Shown in pieces: positions 45,285 through 57,720 of a DNA stretch of 64,000 nucleotides (its first letter is position 1; every line of letters starts with the position of its first letter). This stretch comes from Lepas anatifera. Taxonomy: Eukaryota > Arthropoda > Thecostraca > Lepadidae. The translations under genes and the position numbers were made by a program. The stretch is taken from assembly GCA_034440635.1 (NCBI GenBank), contig JAOTON010001526.1, forward strand, positions 3,171,001-3,235,000, in the 5' to 3' direction. The notes below the pieces were generated by a model. That model was not told the origin of the DNA, did not search any database, and was given only the letters and a program-made list of their open reading frames with translations.

Positions 45285-45462
45285 AATTTCCGGGGCTTAT
45301 CGACACACCAAATGCCGGGTCATATAGCGTTGCCAAACCTTTTGCAGTTAGAAGGGTTTCCAGAGAATTCAATTGCCCCTTCTTCAGGAAACACGCCGGA
45401 TCTTGCGCCCGAGTCAGTCGCGTAGAAAGCCACAGCGCTAAACATTACACCACCGGAACTCC
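45285..45462 (-). repeat. tRNA-derived SINE copy, decayed
   Basis: Aligns with 29945-30135 across the landmarks TAATAATTT, GGGTCATATAGCGTT and AGAAGGGTTTC; the box A/B region is mutated. Confidence 0.7.
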
Positions 45463-46885
45463 CGACAACAAAGGAATGCGCCGCCTTGTCTCCTTCGTGG
45501 CCACGCAGCTATCCTGGCTAGAAGGGTTGACCTAGTGCCCGCTGTCGGAATAGTTGGCAGTCAAACCTAGTCCGGCGGAGCTGCCGCGTGCCGCAGAGAG
45601 ACATAACGCCGGGGCTCCGTGTATGAACCGCTTTCTTCTGTGGGTACAGCGGCGAGTGAAGATCTCGGGTTGAAGTGTATGCTTCTCTAGAAAAGCACAC
45701 TGTCTGAAGTGTCTTGGAATGTCAAAACGAAAATATGGTTACAGATCGGCTGTTTTTCGGAGGCGTAGAAACGGATGCAGAACTAATGCAACAGACTTGT
45801 TTTAGCCTCATCAATCAGAGAAAGATACTGAAATCAAAATTCTGTTTATGGAAAATTTGAACTCTATCGCAACTGACCAAACTCAACCTTACGAAACACC
45901 GTTACATTCCGCAGCGGGGGAAAACTCCCAGCGACAGTTCCAAACCCTCACCTGGAGGAACTCTCACGCGCGGCAGCGTCTGCGCCGGTCGCCGCAGCCG
46001 CTGGAAGGCCGGGCGCGCCGGGCGGCGGCAGCGCACCGCCGTCGGTTACCGAGCCCCTCGCCGCGGCACACCATATACGGCAGGCGGGCAGAGCGGCGCC
46101 CCACGCCTCTGTTATGGGTGTGTGCCACGCGCGCCATCGCACAGCCGAGTCAGCAGCGCACTGACGGGTCCACCCCTGACTGGGGAGGGACGCAGAGACG
46201 AAACAGACGCCAGCGGTGGCCGCCATGAAAACTAACATCCTTTTTCCATGATCTTTCTAAAATTGCGCGCAACTTCCAATTTAAGCCTCTTCAGATTTTG
46301 TTGTTATTTGGGCTTAAGGGCGCACGCCTGAGGCCGTTAGCGCCCAAGCCTCCTCAGATTATAAGAGACGTTATCAGTATGCTTAGCTCCGAATAAGGCA
46401 CTGATTTCGATCTAAAGCACTGCTTGGAAAACTAAATCCTATCGGAGACTAGTAAAGTACCTGAACCCACAAACATTTGGGCACCGGTCGGAAGAGTCAT
46501 GCCTCGGTGGCCGGCCTTTGTTGACGGGCTGCTTGCGGAGGCTATTATTCTAAGCTAGAGCAAGGCCGTGCAGGCCACCACGCGCCGACTATTTCCTGAT
46601 CCGTCGCGGAATGCAGCCCATCGGATCACCGCGTCAGCCTCTGTCCTCCACTGATGAGCGCTGAGGGGCGGAATAAACAGCAACAGCGGCCAAGTCAACT
46701 CTTACTGCTTACAACCGCGCGGAGGCCAAGAAAGCTTCCACTGCTTACAGACCACAATACATCCGGCAAGGAGTTCGTCTCTTTCGAACACGACAACCGA
46801 CTTCCTCAACACGAGAAGCCACTTCTCTAAAACGAATCAGCAGCGATCCGATCCGACATCCGTTGCAGAGTCCTGCTGCGACAAG
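45463..46885. other. Unassigned, partly GC-rich
   Basis: The GC-rich tract at about 45960-46220 could be part of a promoter or 5' exon of the integrin gene, but no initiator or donor can be fixed by eye. Confidence 0.3.
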
Positions 46886-47110
46886 CCATAAGCGGATCCA
46901 GGATTTCCGATCGGGGGGGGGGCACCGGACCAGGATTGCACCATTTGTGGGCGGCAAGACCTATCAAAACACAAAATCCTATCGCGGGGGCGCTGATACA
47001 TTCTGATAAGGGGAGGGATGGGGGTGATGTTTCAGGGGGCGCCATCCACTTCTCAGGGGGCACCAAGAGTCGATGGGGGAGGTGTCCCCAGTTCCCCTGG
47101 ATCCGCCTGT
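46886..47110. mobile_element. hAT-type MITE with 8-bp target duplication
   Basis: 225 bp flanked by perfect GCGACAAG repeats (46878-46885 and 47111-47118). Ends are CCATAAGCGGATCCAGG and the complement of ACAGGCGGATCCAGG. Similar terminal text to 751-1129. Confidence 0.75.
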
Positions 47111-47520
47111 GCGACAAGCGTCGACATCGTGTACGTGTCAGCGTCACGCAACACAGGTCCTCATCGGAGGACGATAACGCACCCCGATAGGGTGACCGGA
47201 AGTCCGGTGACCGGAGACAGTGCGGACTCACATCGCCCGGAAGCGGTTCCGGTGACGCTGACAAGCCGCTGTGACGTCACCCGGTCTCCCGGAATAACGT
47301 CACGTGTCACAGCGGAGTAACGGCGATTTCGTGCGAGCACTTCAGAGTGGTATCTGTGAATGGTTCGTGCGATTACTTCTCAATGATATCTGTAAACTAT
47401 TGCAGAAACAGCGCCAGACAACTCATGCCCCAGCCAGCAGTTCCTGTAGTTATCGCTGATACACTTCGCAACGAATTATTACAAGCCATTTTTTTCGATG
47501 ATGTTTTTATCCAATATTAA

Positions 47521-47970
47521 CCCTCGCCCCACCGGGGAGAGGGGGCCATCGATGGCCCCCTAAGGTTTTTCCGGGATAGCAGAAAAACGACGAGGCGCAG
47601 CACCGCGGTTGAGGGCTCTACCTCTCACTGCATCATTTTCCCATCATCCCTGAATTTTTTTACCCCGGGTCACCCAAGGTCAGATCACCAGACCAGGTCA
47701 ACCAAGGTCACCTCACTTCAACTTTAGAGCTATGTAAGAGCTACATTTCAAAGTCGATCGATTTGAAACTTCCTACACTTCATGACCCCTCCAGGGTCTA
47801 CAAGGTGAATATCCGGGATTTTTCGATTTCGTGCCCTGAGGTCAGGTCACGAGGCGACCTCTCCCATTGGAAAAGCATGGGGAAAACCTGTTTCATGATA
47901 TAAAAGCCACAAAAATGATTGCAAATACTCAGATTGCTCAGAACAGCGTTTTTGGATCCATGCCACAAGG
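47521..47970 (+). mobile_element. TTAA-type element, CCCTCGCCCCACCGG family, copy A (right end not found)
   Basis: Preceded by TTAA (47517-47520) and starting CCCTCGCCCCACCGGGG. It matches 62809-63225 over about 420 bp, including CCATCGATGGCCCC, the AGGTCA-rich block and GCTCAGAACAGCGTTTTTGG. Similarity stops near 47965. Confidence 0.7.
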
Positions 47971-49163
47971 GTTCTTTTAATGAGGAAGATGCCTAGTTCT
48001 AGCCCTCCTTTGACAGCTTTTTAACCAACAGAGGGCAGAACAGCACAAACTCTTCACAGTCTGTTCAGTAGATTCAATTTCAATCACAATATTTGGAAGC
48101 GAAAGGGGTTACCCCGAGACGGAGCCAGATGGGATAGTAGGGGATGAGAAGGGGCGTAGGGAGAGACAAAAGCCGGGACAAAAATGTGTTTAGAGAACCG
48201 GTCAATGTAGCGGGAAATTTATGTATGGAAAACTATGTACACCTCTCCCTGGATAGAACCTTTGATTCACCCACCATCCCCTCGCTGGATTGCCCCACGT
48301 GACCTTCCCCACCCGTGCCTGACCTTGTGTTGGCGCTGCCGTCAGCGACAAGGCCGACTGACCGGGTCAGCTTGCGCCGCCTTTGCACCGCTCAGGTTGA
48401 CTCGACTGGCGCGCGGCACGTGCAGCCCCGCGCCACAAAGGCGACTGTGACGGTGACGTCACGACTGGGCACGGCGGCGCGGTGCACCGCCTCTCTCACT
48501 GTCTCAATACGCCATCGGAGCTGGCGGGAGCGCCTGCACTGCGACGTGCGATCCCCAGCTAGCGTCGACATGGACACAACAGTTCCACACGGATGCACCA
48601 TCATACAGTCATGTAGTGTTGCTAGACACGACAAATCAACAGAACGAGGTCAGTCGGAGCCCGACGAAGGCGGAACCCAACACACCAATGACAACAAGAC
48701 AAGTAAACGACAATGAGAACTAATGCCACAACCTGAAAGGAGAATAATTCTAACAGAAAACATCGACCATGCACCAGAAGGTAGATGCTGTGGTACATGG
48801 GCCAAGAGCCGAACGGCCCCACTCACTATTAGGCAGATACTGATAATGAAATCCCCATGAAATCGTCATGCCGCCCCTGAAAGACCGGTTCCTCCAGGAT
48901 GCGAGTATCGACGCCCCCGATAGGCTTTGGCGCCCGCCTGATAGCTTTTGCTGCCCAAGAGGCACACCCTGGTGAGGTGGGCGCCTCCCCCAACCCCTGC
49001 CCTCGTCGATTGGAGATCCTGTATCCGCCTATGCATCCGTTGCTGCTCTTTGGCAGCGGCAACAACTGAACCATCAGCGCCAGTGCAGAGTCCCAGTCAT
49101 CTCTGCATCAGCAGACGTCATACTCTACCGTGGCGTAGCCTGCGCGCTCGCGCCAGCATCAGC
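47971..49163. other. Unassigned sequence
   Basis: Includes the GC-rich tract 48310-48570. No gene recognised. Confidence 0.4.
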
Positions 49164-49738
49164 AGCTGTTAGCCAGCGACCGAGCCAGGCTCCACCACAG
49201 CTGTTAGCCAGCGTCTCGAGCCACGCTTCACCACAGCTGTTAGCCAGCGTCCGAGCTACGCTTCACCACAGCTGTTAGCCAGCGTCCGAGCCACGCTTCA
49301 CCACAGCTGTTAGCCAGCGTCCGAGCCACGCTTCACCACAGCTGTTAGCCAGCGTCCGAGCCACGCTCCACCACAGCTGTTAGCCAGCGTCCGAGTCACG
49401 CTTCACCACAGCTGTTAGCCAGCGTCCGAGCCACGCTTCACCACAGCTGTTAGCCAGCGTCCGAGCCACGCTTCACCACAGCTGTTAGCCAGCGTCCGAG
49501 CCACGCTTCACCACAGCTGTTAGCCAGCGTCCGAGCCACGCTTCACCACAGCTGTTAGCCAGCGTCCGAGCCACGCTTCACCACAGCTGTTAGCCAGCGT
49601 CCGAGCCACGCTTCACCACAGCTGTTAGCCAGCATCCAAGCCACACTTCACCACAGCTGTTAGCCAGCGTCCGAGCCACGCTTCACCATAGCTGTTAGCC
49701 AGCGTCCGAGCCACGCCTCACCACAGCTGTTACCCAGC
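49164..49738. repeat. 35-bp minisatellite, about 16 copies
   Basis: Tandem CTGTTAGCCAGCGTCCGAGC plus CACGCTTCACCACAG units with very few changes; one early unit has an extra T. 35 is not a multiple of three, and no frame is kept. Confidence 0.96.
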
Positions 49739-51225
49739 TGACTGTTCAATCTCTCAATCGGTCGACTCTGACACCAAGCCGAACTCTCGGAAACAATACT
49801 GTGTTCCAATCACAGCAATTTTACGTTGTTAGGTACCATTATTACGAGTTACAGCAGACGGAGTGGACGGGTTTGCACCTCTTCCTGCGCCAGTTTGCAC
49901 CTCCAGCCACGACCGGGCGTACGCCCCAGATCTCCGGCCGCCGACGCTCCCACGAGCGCCTACTAACGCACACCTGCACTGGCACACCATCATCACGCCG
50001 GCAGTAACTCCCAATTTTGCATCACTGATCGCAGTTATGGTCGTGCCGATGGGGTTAGTACCGCTGAGTTGGCATCTCTAGCGATGGCGGCCGATGACGG
50101 TTAACCATCACGTTGCCATTTCCGGCGGGCGCTGACGCCCTTGAGCTAGCTCAGGTGGAACAGAACAGCTGCCAAACATCGCACAGCCGGCCAAGACAAC
50201 CCGCCTCCTCCTGCCTGAATAACTGACACCATTGAACAGCTCACATGTAGAACAACTAGGCTGTTGGCCGAACCTCCACACACGGAAGAGGATTGGAGAG
50301 AGCAAGACTTCCCGCAGTGTGTAAGCTGGTGTCGTCAGAACATAGACGGATCCAAGGTGGGGCAAATTGGTGCTCCCCTTAGCCCAGAATGACTTCCTGA
50401 ACGCCATTAAAATGCAACACTTGCGCGGCACTGACGCCTTAAAATTGAATGCATTAAGTTGAACTGGCAGAGGCGTCCTGTTTGCGGCGTCTTCCATTGT
50501 TTGCCGCCCGTCCGCTGTCAGCGGGACACCTCCGTTCGATTAACTGACCGCCCCCTCCGGACAGAGACAAAACTTTGGTCGAATGAGCTCCGCAACTTTC
50601 CAGTTGAACTATTAAAACACCCCACCCTTAAAAACGCAAAACAAGACGCATGAGTGACATCCCTCGGACTGCAAAAAAAAAAACACACTTAGGAAGTCTG
50701 CACCACTCCAAGACCTCCGTCTCTCACCCTCACCAAAAAATCCTAAACCCGTCAGTGCAACAGAGACCGGCGAGAGAGTGCCGGAGAGAGGAAGGAGCGG
50801 AGAGAGCGGGTGTGCGGACGCACGCGCGACTGGTGTCGCAACACGACACCGCGGCGGCGATACTCGCCGAAACACGAGCGCGGCAGCGCCACCCGAAGTG
50901 CCGGCGAACCAGCTGACGCGACGACACAACCCGCTCTCATTCAAACCCCTCCCATCCCCCTCTGAGTCGGCGTGGGGGCGGCGGAGGCCGATGACGGAAA
51001 TAGACACCAAGAAGCACAGCGCCACCGACATCGACGGCTAGACGAGCTGCGCGTGCAAGCGCATCTGGAGATGTCACTTTTCAATCCGGCGACGCGGCGT
51101 GACCGGAGCGTAAAGTTTAAGTCAGATGGAATTTAACCAAGACAGTTGGTGACTGTTGGATGCTGAAATACCATCGACATCAAATATCACAGGAGCTTCC
51201 TTCCCCGTCAATGATCAATCTCCAA
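49739..51225. other. Unassigned, GC-rich at 50730-51060
   Basis: No recognised gene. The GC-rich part could hold a 5' exon or promoter; no evidence decides it. Confidence 0.35.
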
Positions 51226-51440
51226 TGCCGGGGGAGCGGTGGTTAGCACGCTCGCTTTCCACGCGCCCGACCCTGGTTCAAGGCCCGGCGGATTCCCTGA
51301 GCAAGGAGCGATCTGGCTAGAGAGAGAGAACCTGTTGACCGACAGACCTTAGCGAGATCAGATCCCCGTCAATGTATCCCACAAGGCAGCGACGACAGAC
51401 CTAAGTAAGGTGCCGGACACGGCCGGTGATGCGTTGTGCC
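51226..51440 (+). repeat. tRNA-derived SINE, plus orientation
   Basis: GAGCGGTGGTTAGCACGC (box A-like) and GGTTCAAGGCCCGGCGG (box B-like) at tRNA spacing, followed by a tail beginning CCTGAGCAAGGAGCG. The head matches the copy at 29945-30135. Confidence 0.65.
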
Positions 51441-52619
51441 TTCAGAAGAAGTGGCAACTCTGATTTTAACTACCTGGAATGAGTCAGGACCAGGAGGCTC
51501 GATGCCTCTCCAGCAAGCACCCTGGCACCCGTCGTTCGGTCGGTTTGGATTATGCCTGGGAGCCTGATGACACGCCTACTGATGCGCTATACTACTGACA
51601 TACCAGGGGCGGATTCAGGGGGCCAATCCGGTCACAACCCCTCCAAAGCGCTCACATTTCATCTAGTTATAGTCGATGTTGTCCGATTTTCATTATAAAG
51701 ATACAATGCTTTTCACGATATTCCCTGGTTGTCCCCTCCCAAATGTTTTCCATACATCCACCTCTGTGTCATACAACGTAACCATGGTTATCGAAGGTTG
51801 GCCGGAGGTGCTGATCAAAGCGGAGAGATGGAAACAGAGAACACCATATTAGTACTCAGAGACCAGGCTTGTACCTTCACAGCCTCACATCCTTCCTTTT
51901 GAAGTGAAGATTCCTTGCCCCATCGATATTTAAGACCAAGACAGAAAACAGGGAGGCGGCAGAACAGATCAAAACTTCTCCAATTCACAGTCCTGAAATT
52001 AATAACCGAGATACTAACATTGAGAGAAGGAACACAATGGAAGGAAGACACGAACCCAACCAGAGGTTATTTTACTCATGCACATCCAGGGTGATATGCA
52101 CTGCAAATCCACGCTACCATAACCTGTGTATGCAGCATTAAATCTCAGTTTCCAGATATTTCTCCGACGCAAACGTAGTGAGAACACACAGCGTGCCAGA
52201 TTTCCTGTCCCGGCACCTTAAATTCCCACATCCCATCGTCGTCGACGCCCTCCAGCCCGGCGGCGCTGTGGAGGGGACGCCGCCGCCAGTGTCGTCCAGA
52301 CAAAAACATCAGCACCAACGTCAGGCGGTGTCAGGGTCAGCAGCCGCAGCAGCTGATCACGGCGTGACGTCACCGCTGCTTCCGGGAGAGACGCTGACGG
52401 GGCACGCGTCACCTCTCCAGCCGCTCACAGAGAAACCGCCGGAATAAAGTGTGTCACATCAGCCAGGAGGGGCGAAATGATGAATGGCCACATAGGAATG
52501 ATCCCGCATGGTTAAGATTTAGAAATATTCGAGAAAATTCTCCCAGACAAACTTTTTGCACGGCCAGAATGGCTACTCCAAAAGCTGTCACCTAACTCAG
52601 AAGGCACTGAGCCACGCAT
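51441..52619. other. Unassigned; possible hAT end at 51606
   Basis: CAGGGGCGGATTCAGGGGGC at about 51606 resembles a hAT end and the text at about 62043, but no matching right end or target duplication was found. Confidence 0.35.
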
Positions 52620-52855
52620 TCCCCAACAATCATTCCCGTGAGCTGCTAACAATCATTCCCGTGGCTGCTAACAATCCCGTGGCTGCTAACAATCCCGTGG
52701 CTGCTAACAATCCCGTGAGTGCTAACAATCCCGTGGCTGTAAAATCCCGTGGCTGCTACAATCCCGTGGCTGCTAACAATCCCGTGAGCTGCTAACAATC
52801 CCGTGGTGTAAAATCCCGTGAGCTGCTAACAATCCCGTGAGCTACTAACAATGTT
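52620..52855. repeat. 18-bp minisatellite, about 12 degenerate copies
   Basis: AACAATCCCGTGGCTGCT units with frequent small deletions. Confidence 0.93.
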
Positions 52856-54098
52856 CTCAGCAAATTCAGATCCAGCCGACAGCCTTGCCCTGAGTGTTCA
52901 TTCACTCGGTGAGGACGGCGCTGCGGCGCGTGACGACCAGAACCGACCGCGCCCTGCTCGGACTCGCGTGATATGATGATGAGCACGCGACGGCAACGAA
53001 CAGCGAGAGACAGCCCCGACGGCGGCCAACTGAACCACGCACTGCCGCCAGGTAGGGATATCTGAGATTGCACGGTATGGGAAGAGCCGTAAAATCAATC
53101 TGACTGAGCCCCAGGCTGTCATTTCAATCTCTCCATGCGTCACCTGCGGCCTTCTCTCAACAGATTGGGACCTCGCAGCGTCATAAGATGAACATAACTA
53201 GTCAGAGATCCATGAAACGTTGGAAATCACCTTCAAAAGACAACGCAATACAATCGTCCAGGAAATGCACTGCACAATGGCGGTCCGTTAACTCACCTGA
53301 GAACAACCTGACTAGAATAAGAGGCAGCGGGAGGCGATTCCTCCTAACACTGTCCACACAATATCACAGATTCGCACTTGCCCAACACCAGTGCCCAGAT
53401 TTGTACTCTATGTTCCACTGACTGGCCCCTCGGACCCACCGCCTCTCACTCTATCACAGCGCAGACTCGCCACTCCGCCAGGCTTCACCAAGCACCCTCC
53501 CCGCCGCTGGCGCACAGAGCGTGACTAACGTCGCCAGTGACTAACCGGCGCCGACGACGACCGTCGTGACGTCACCGTACACGGCGTGACGTCACCCGCG
53601 GCACACCTGTCTCGAAGAACCGCCGGCACGCGGCGCAACACAAGCGGACTCGGTCCGCATCGTCGCACACATGTGGTACCAGGAAGGAAAAGTGAGCCTG
53701 CCAGCGTAACTCTACCAGACAGCGTTCTCACGAAAAGACAGGTGGAATTATCTCAACTATGACAGTATTATGCACTCCTCCCCTAAGAAATACATGCAAA
53801 ATCGAAGTCATCGGATGTATCATTCCAAGTATAGACCAAAGCTATATTTCCCAAAAAATAAATATCTTGTTATTTTGTTTTTCTAGGAAGGAAGGTTCGT
53901 CTTAATACCGTAATTAAAATAGTTTTTTTAACATGTCAAAAGGATGAAATCATAAGACCGCCAGAATGAAAGGGCTAGTATTCAGAGGGCACAGAAAAAG
54001 ATATATGGCACTGAAGGTATATTAGGCGAGCCTTTGGAGTCAGTAACTCGAAGTTGACTCACAGTTTGGAGACCCCAAACTCGTGACTGAGCGATATG
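52856..54098. other. Unassigned, GC-rich at 52900-53060 and 53530-53690
   Basis: No gene recognised. Confidence 0.4.
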
Positions 54099-54245
54099 AT
54101 GTGGCCTGGCTAAGTGGTTCTGAGAGCGCCTCCTTGCCATGGCAAAGGACTTCGAGTTCAAGACCCACTCGGTCAACCCGCTGGGTTCCGGGACCCTGAG
54201 TAAGACGTACCCTGATACCCTCAATTGCTAGCAAGGGGTTCTAGG
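54099..54245 (+). repeat. tRNA-derived SINE-like repeat
   Basis: Box A TGGCTAAGTGG and box B AGTTCAAGACC, followed by CCTGAGTAAGACGTACCCTG. It may be a different subfamily from the 51226 copy. Confidence 0.5.
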
Positions 54246-54592
54246 TGACGTCATAATTGCTCATAATGACATCGGGAACTGGTACATTGTTGGGAATGAT
54301 ACATAGGTTACATTTCTACCCTAGTTTGGGTCCAAATTTAGCTGAAACTTTCGCATTGTCAAGTTTCCAGCCATATTTTACTAACAGGAGCGAAGGTAGG
54401 TATCAGCTGTTTGGGACAGGTTTTCTGTTCTAAAAGACCTTTGGGGAAGTGGGTCAACACACAGAGAAAGCCCAAACTTTTCCCTCCAAATATCATTTAG
54501 CACAACTCCATACAAAGAATGTACCCCGTACTTATTCCATACGCTACGCTGTCCATAAGCTGTAGCTTTGCTTGACAAGTGTCCATCAAGCT
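54246..54592. other. Unassigned sequence
   Basis: Nothing recognised. Confidence 0.4.
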
Positions 54593-54596
54593 TTAA

Positions 54597-55415
54597 CACG
54601 CGCATTGACGGGCGTCTGAGCCACCTTTCATTGACGGGGGGGGGGTACCCGCCCCTAAGATCTCGAGAACCATGGTAGGTAGCGAAAAACGGTAAACGGC
54701 GTTGGGCTGCCCATCCACTTCTCCATCGAAAATATTTGAACCATTTTTTGTCAGGTCACATTTAAGGTCACGAGAGGTCAAAACATGCCCGTCATAGGGA
54801 TAACATGTAAAATTCAGTTTTTCGGGCATTACATCTGAACAAGTAAAGATAGAGTAAAACGACTTGAACTATATGAATCCTCTTAGCAAGCCGAATCGAA
54901 TGATATATAATTTGACATTGCTAGGTCAAATCAAGGATTTGACCTGACCTGAGGTCAGGTCAGGGTCAAATTATATAAATGCATATCATTAGAACCGCAA
55001 AGCCCAGGCGAGTCTAATGCAGCTAAAATAAATGCTCTATCACCATCCGTTACTGAGTTATTCCGTAAAAACCATTTTTCCCATGTATTTCAATGGAGAG
55101 GTCTGCCTCGTACCTGACCTTAGGTCATCGATATCAAAATACCGGAACATATGTTAGAGAACTCGGTGGGGCCATTATGTGATATGAGTTTCAATCGGAT
55201 AAGTTCACCCTGCTCCGACTTATGCTATCTTAAACTTTTTTTAGGTCGGGTCACTTGACCTGTACTGGTGACCTGACCTGAGATGACCTAACCTTAAAAT
55301 TTTCACAGAAGTTGTAAAAATGATGAAGGAAAGGTATACTAAGTACGGCGGCGCTACGCGCCGGTTTTTTTACATCCGAAAAACCCGGGGCGGGTCCCCC
55401 CCGTCAATGCGCGTG
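54597..55415 (+). mobile_element. TTAA-flanked element, CACGCGCATTGACGG family, copy 4
   Basis: 819 bp between TTAA at 54593-54596 and 55416-55419. Very close to 21984-22814. Non-coding. Confidence 0.9.
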
Positions 55416-55419
55416 TTAA

Positions 55420-56339
55420 ACAATCTCTGAACAAAACATGGCAAGTTCTAGTAGTATCCGGTTGGGGCAGCCTCTTGGCAGACTTGGTGCATCATAGCAG
55501 CTTAATCAACACTTTGGCGAGGGGAAGGGAGATTGGGGCAGATTCACAGGCATTATCGAACAGAGCTTTATACCAATTAAGCTAATCCTGCCAGCACAAA
55601 TGAAGCTAAGGCTGTTTAAGAGACACCGTGCACCCCCACAATCCTGCCCTGACGGCTACAGCACAGACCTAGCATCACATGACGGCTACACAGGCCTTTC
55701 AAGATGGCGCCAACGCACAGGTACCTCAACTAAGCGTGGGAAATTGATACCTTCTAGATACGCGTGAAAAGCCTATGAGCTAACCGACAACGCCAAGTGT
55801 CAACACCAAAACACCACCACCCTTCTCCCACCACATGCTCAGTTCACGCCAGTGACGGCGGAACGTTCAAATTTAAGGGGGCCATAGGGCTAGTGTCAAA
55901 ATTCTGATTTAAGGGGGGCACCGTGCCCCAGTGCCCATTTGATGGAAAGATATGCCATTTGCAGCCACGGGTCTTCCAGTCCAAACTCCTTAAAATATTC
56001 CCTGAGATGAATGGGTGCAAATACATAAACATAATGGTTGAATGTTTGTTTTTGCCGGGCCTGCTACTTTGCCACAATTTGCACTCCTAATCAGCGTCCG
56101 GCTCGAGATTGGGGCGTCACTGGTCGGGGCTTCTCTGAACTGAGGTACCGCTGGTCAACTCAGCCCCTACAGGGCAACCCTCTGCTCCCACCAAACGCAT
56201 CACTTGTTGGGACGTAAATGTGGCTATGCTGGTGTTGGTCTCTGGGGTCCCGTCACGTCACTCCGCTCCTGCCATAGTTTTATCCTCACTGTTTTTGTCC
56301 GTGTTTTTCTTGTTATTCGTCAATACCTGCATAAGGTTC
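55420..56339. other. Unassigned sequence
   Basis: CCAGTGACG near 55850 and CGTCACTGG near 56125 could be worn inverted ends of a small element, but no target duplication supports it. Confidence 0.35.
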
Positions 56340-57720
56340 CAGATACACAGGAGGGAGGATGAGAGGCAGCATTGCATCAGGTATGGGGCACAAATCAGTA
56401 TTTTTTCCAAGTTTGTTACAAATTGGTGCAGATTTTAAGTGGCTGAAGGTGCAAATTTGTGCCAGAAATCTAAATGACCTATGTGTCTCATCTGGCCTAT
56501 TGCCACACTTTGCAGACTGGATCATCTACATTTTTCTAATGCAGATGATGTAGATGTGTATTTTTACATTTTTAACATTCTTTACAATCACCTTTGTTGA
56601 AGGTACTTATTTAGATATGGACCCTGCTGTTCATAGGCAAGAACATGGATGTCCAATGTACCTATAAATTAACAAACTTTTTTTTCATTTGCATGACAAG
56701 AATGCTTCCAGATTTGTGTGTGCTTTTATCACCAGATTTAGTCCCACAATACAATTCCTTGATAATGTGGTATGAAAAATTCTAATTAAAGCATACTAAT
56801 ACTGTTAGTAGTATTCTGACCAGACCCTGTGCAGACACATTCTTCCCTCAAATATAATGATCCAATGTCCCAGTTAACACCAGTCAGATAGCATAGGCAA
56901 CTTACTTTAGCCCAACTGTAAAGCTGTTACTTTCAAACATGTTCATTGCAGTTACAAAAAACAAGAACACAATTCAAGAGTCATGGAAAAACTGATGGCA
57001 AACAGAGGGAACAAATAATAGTGAACAAAAAATCCAGTCTGCAAACCATGGCAGCAGGCCAGATGAGCCAGTGTGCAAGTATGGCACTTTCAACGAGATC
57101 TCGTTGGTGCGAGTGCTCTTCGAGATAGGAGCGAATGGTGCGAATTTTACCACCGTGGTGCGAATTTGCGAGTCTGGTGTAAGGAAGGGGACACTAAAAA
57201 TCAACAAAATCATGCAGGGGAAGGGAAAACTGACTTCGCCAACCATGGGTGTGTTTTTTCCCTGGTATGTGGTGGATTGGTGCATTTCTGGTGACTGGCG
57301 GTGCTTGGTGCGGAATTCTAGGTGGCTGGTGCGCTGTCTGGTCTGCTGCCATACTTTGCAGACTGGCAGATGAGTCACACCAGCTATCTAAAAATTTTGC
57401 AAAAATCTGCACTGCCAGCTTCATAAAATTTGCACCAATCTACAATATACCAGGGGGAAAAATACAAACATCACTATGCACACAATGCAATGATACCTCT
57501 TGTATTAGTCAGCTTTATAAAGCCCCCTCCTATGTCTTTATAACCATTCATCCATTATTTTTTTGGTTTTCAGTGTCACCTCCCTTGCACCAGTCTTGCA
57601 CATTCACACCAGGTTGATCAAATTTGCACCACTCCCTCCTGTCTCCAGTGGCACTTGCACCAATGAGATCTCATCAAAAATGCCTTACTGTGCACACTGG
57701 CAAAAAATGAGGAGTGAGTG
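56340..57720. repeat. Complex inverted/dispersed repeat region
   Basis: A 30-bp unit with CTGCCATACTTTGCAGACTGG-like text occurs at about 56495 and 57341 (plus) and 57037 (minus). A 150-bp block at 57037-57190 is repeated inverted at about 57590-57705 (shared GAGATCTC and TTGGTGC landmarks). TTTGCACC/GGTGCAAA words recur throughout. Class unknown. Confidence 0.6.

Larger units (their letters stand above)
47272..53594. promoter_or_regulatory. Scattered CRE palindromes TGACGTCA
   Basis: Exact TGACGTCA octamers at 47272, 48454, 52365, 53567 and 53587, the last two only 20 bp apart. This is the CREB/ATF consensus site. They lie upstream of the integrin gene in GC-rich DNA; a regulatory role is inference only, since some may belong to dispersed repeats. 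Confidence 0.25.

Noticed and set aside
45848..46228. 126-residue Arg-rich ORF
   Set aside because: Composition reflects GC-rich DNA; no domain or splice support.
51226..51300. Functional tRNA gene
   Set aside because: Boxes A and B are present but the stems do not pair well and a SINE tail follows.
55850..56130. Small hAT element with CAGTGACG ends
   Set aside because: Only 8-9 bp of inverted ends and no matching 8-bp target duplication.
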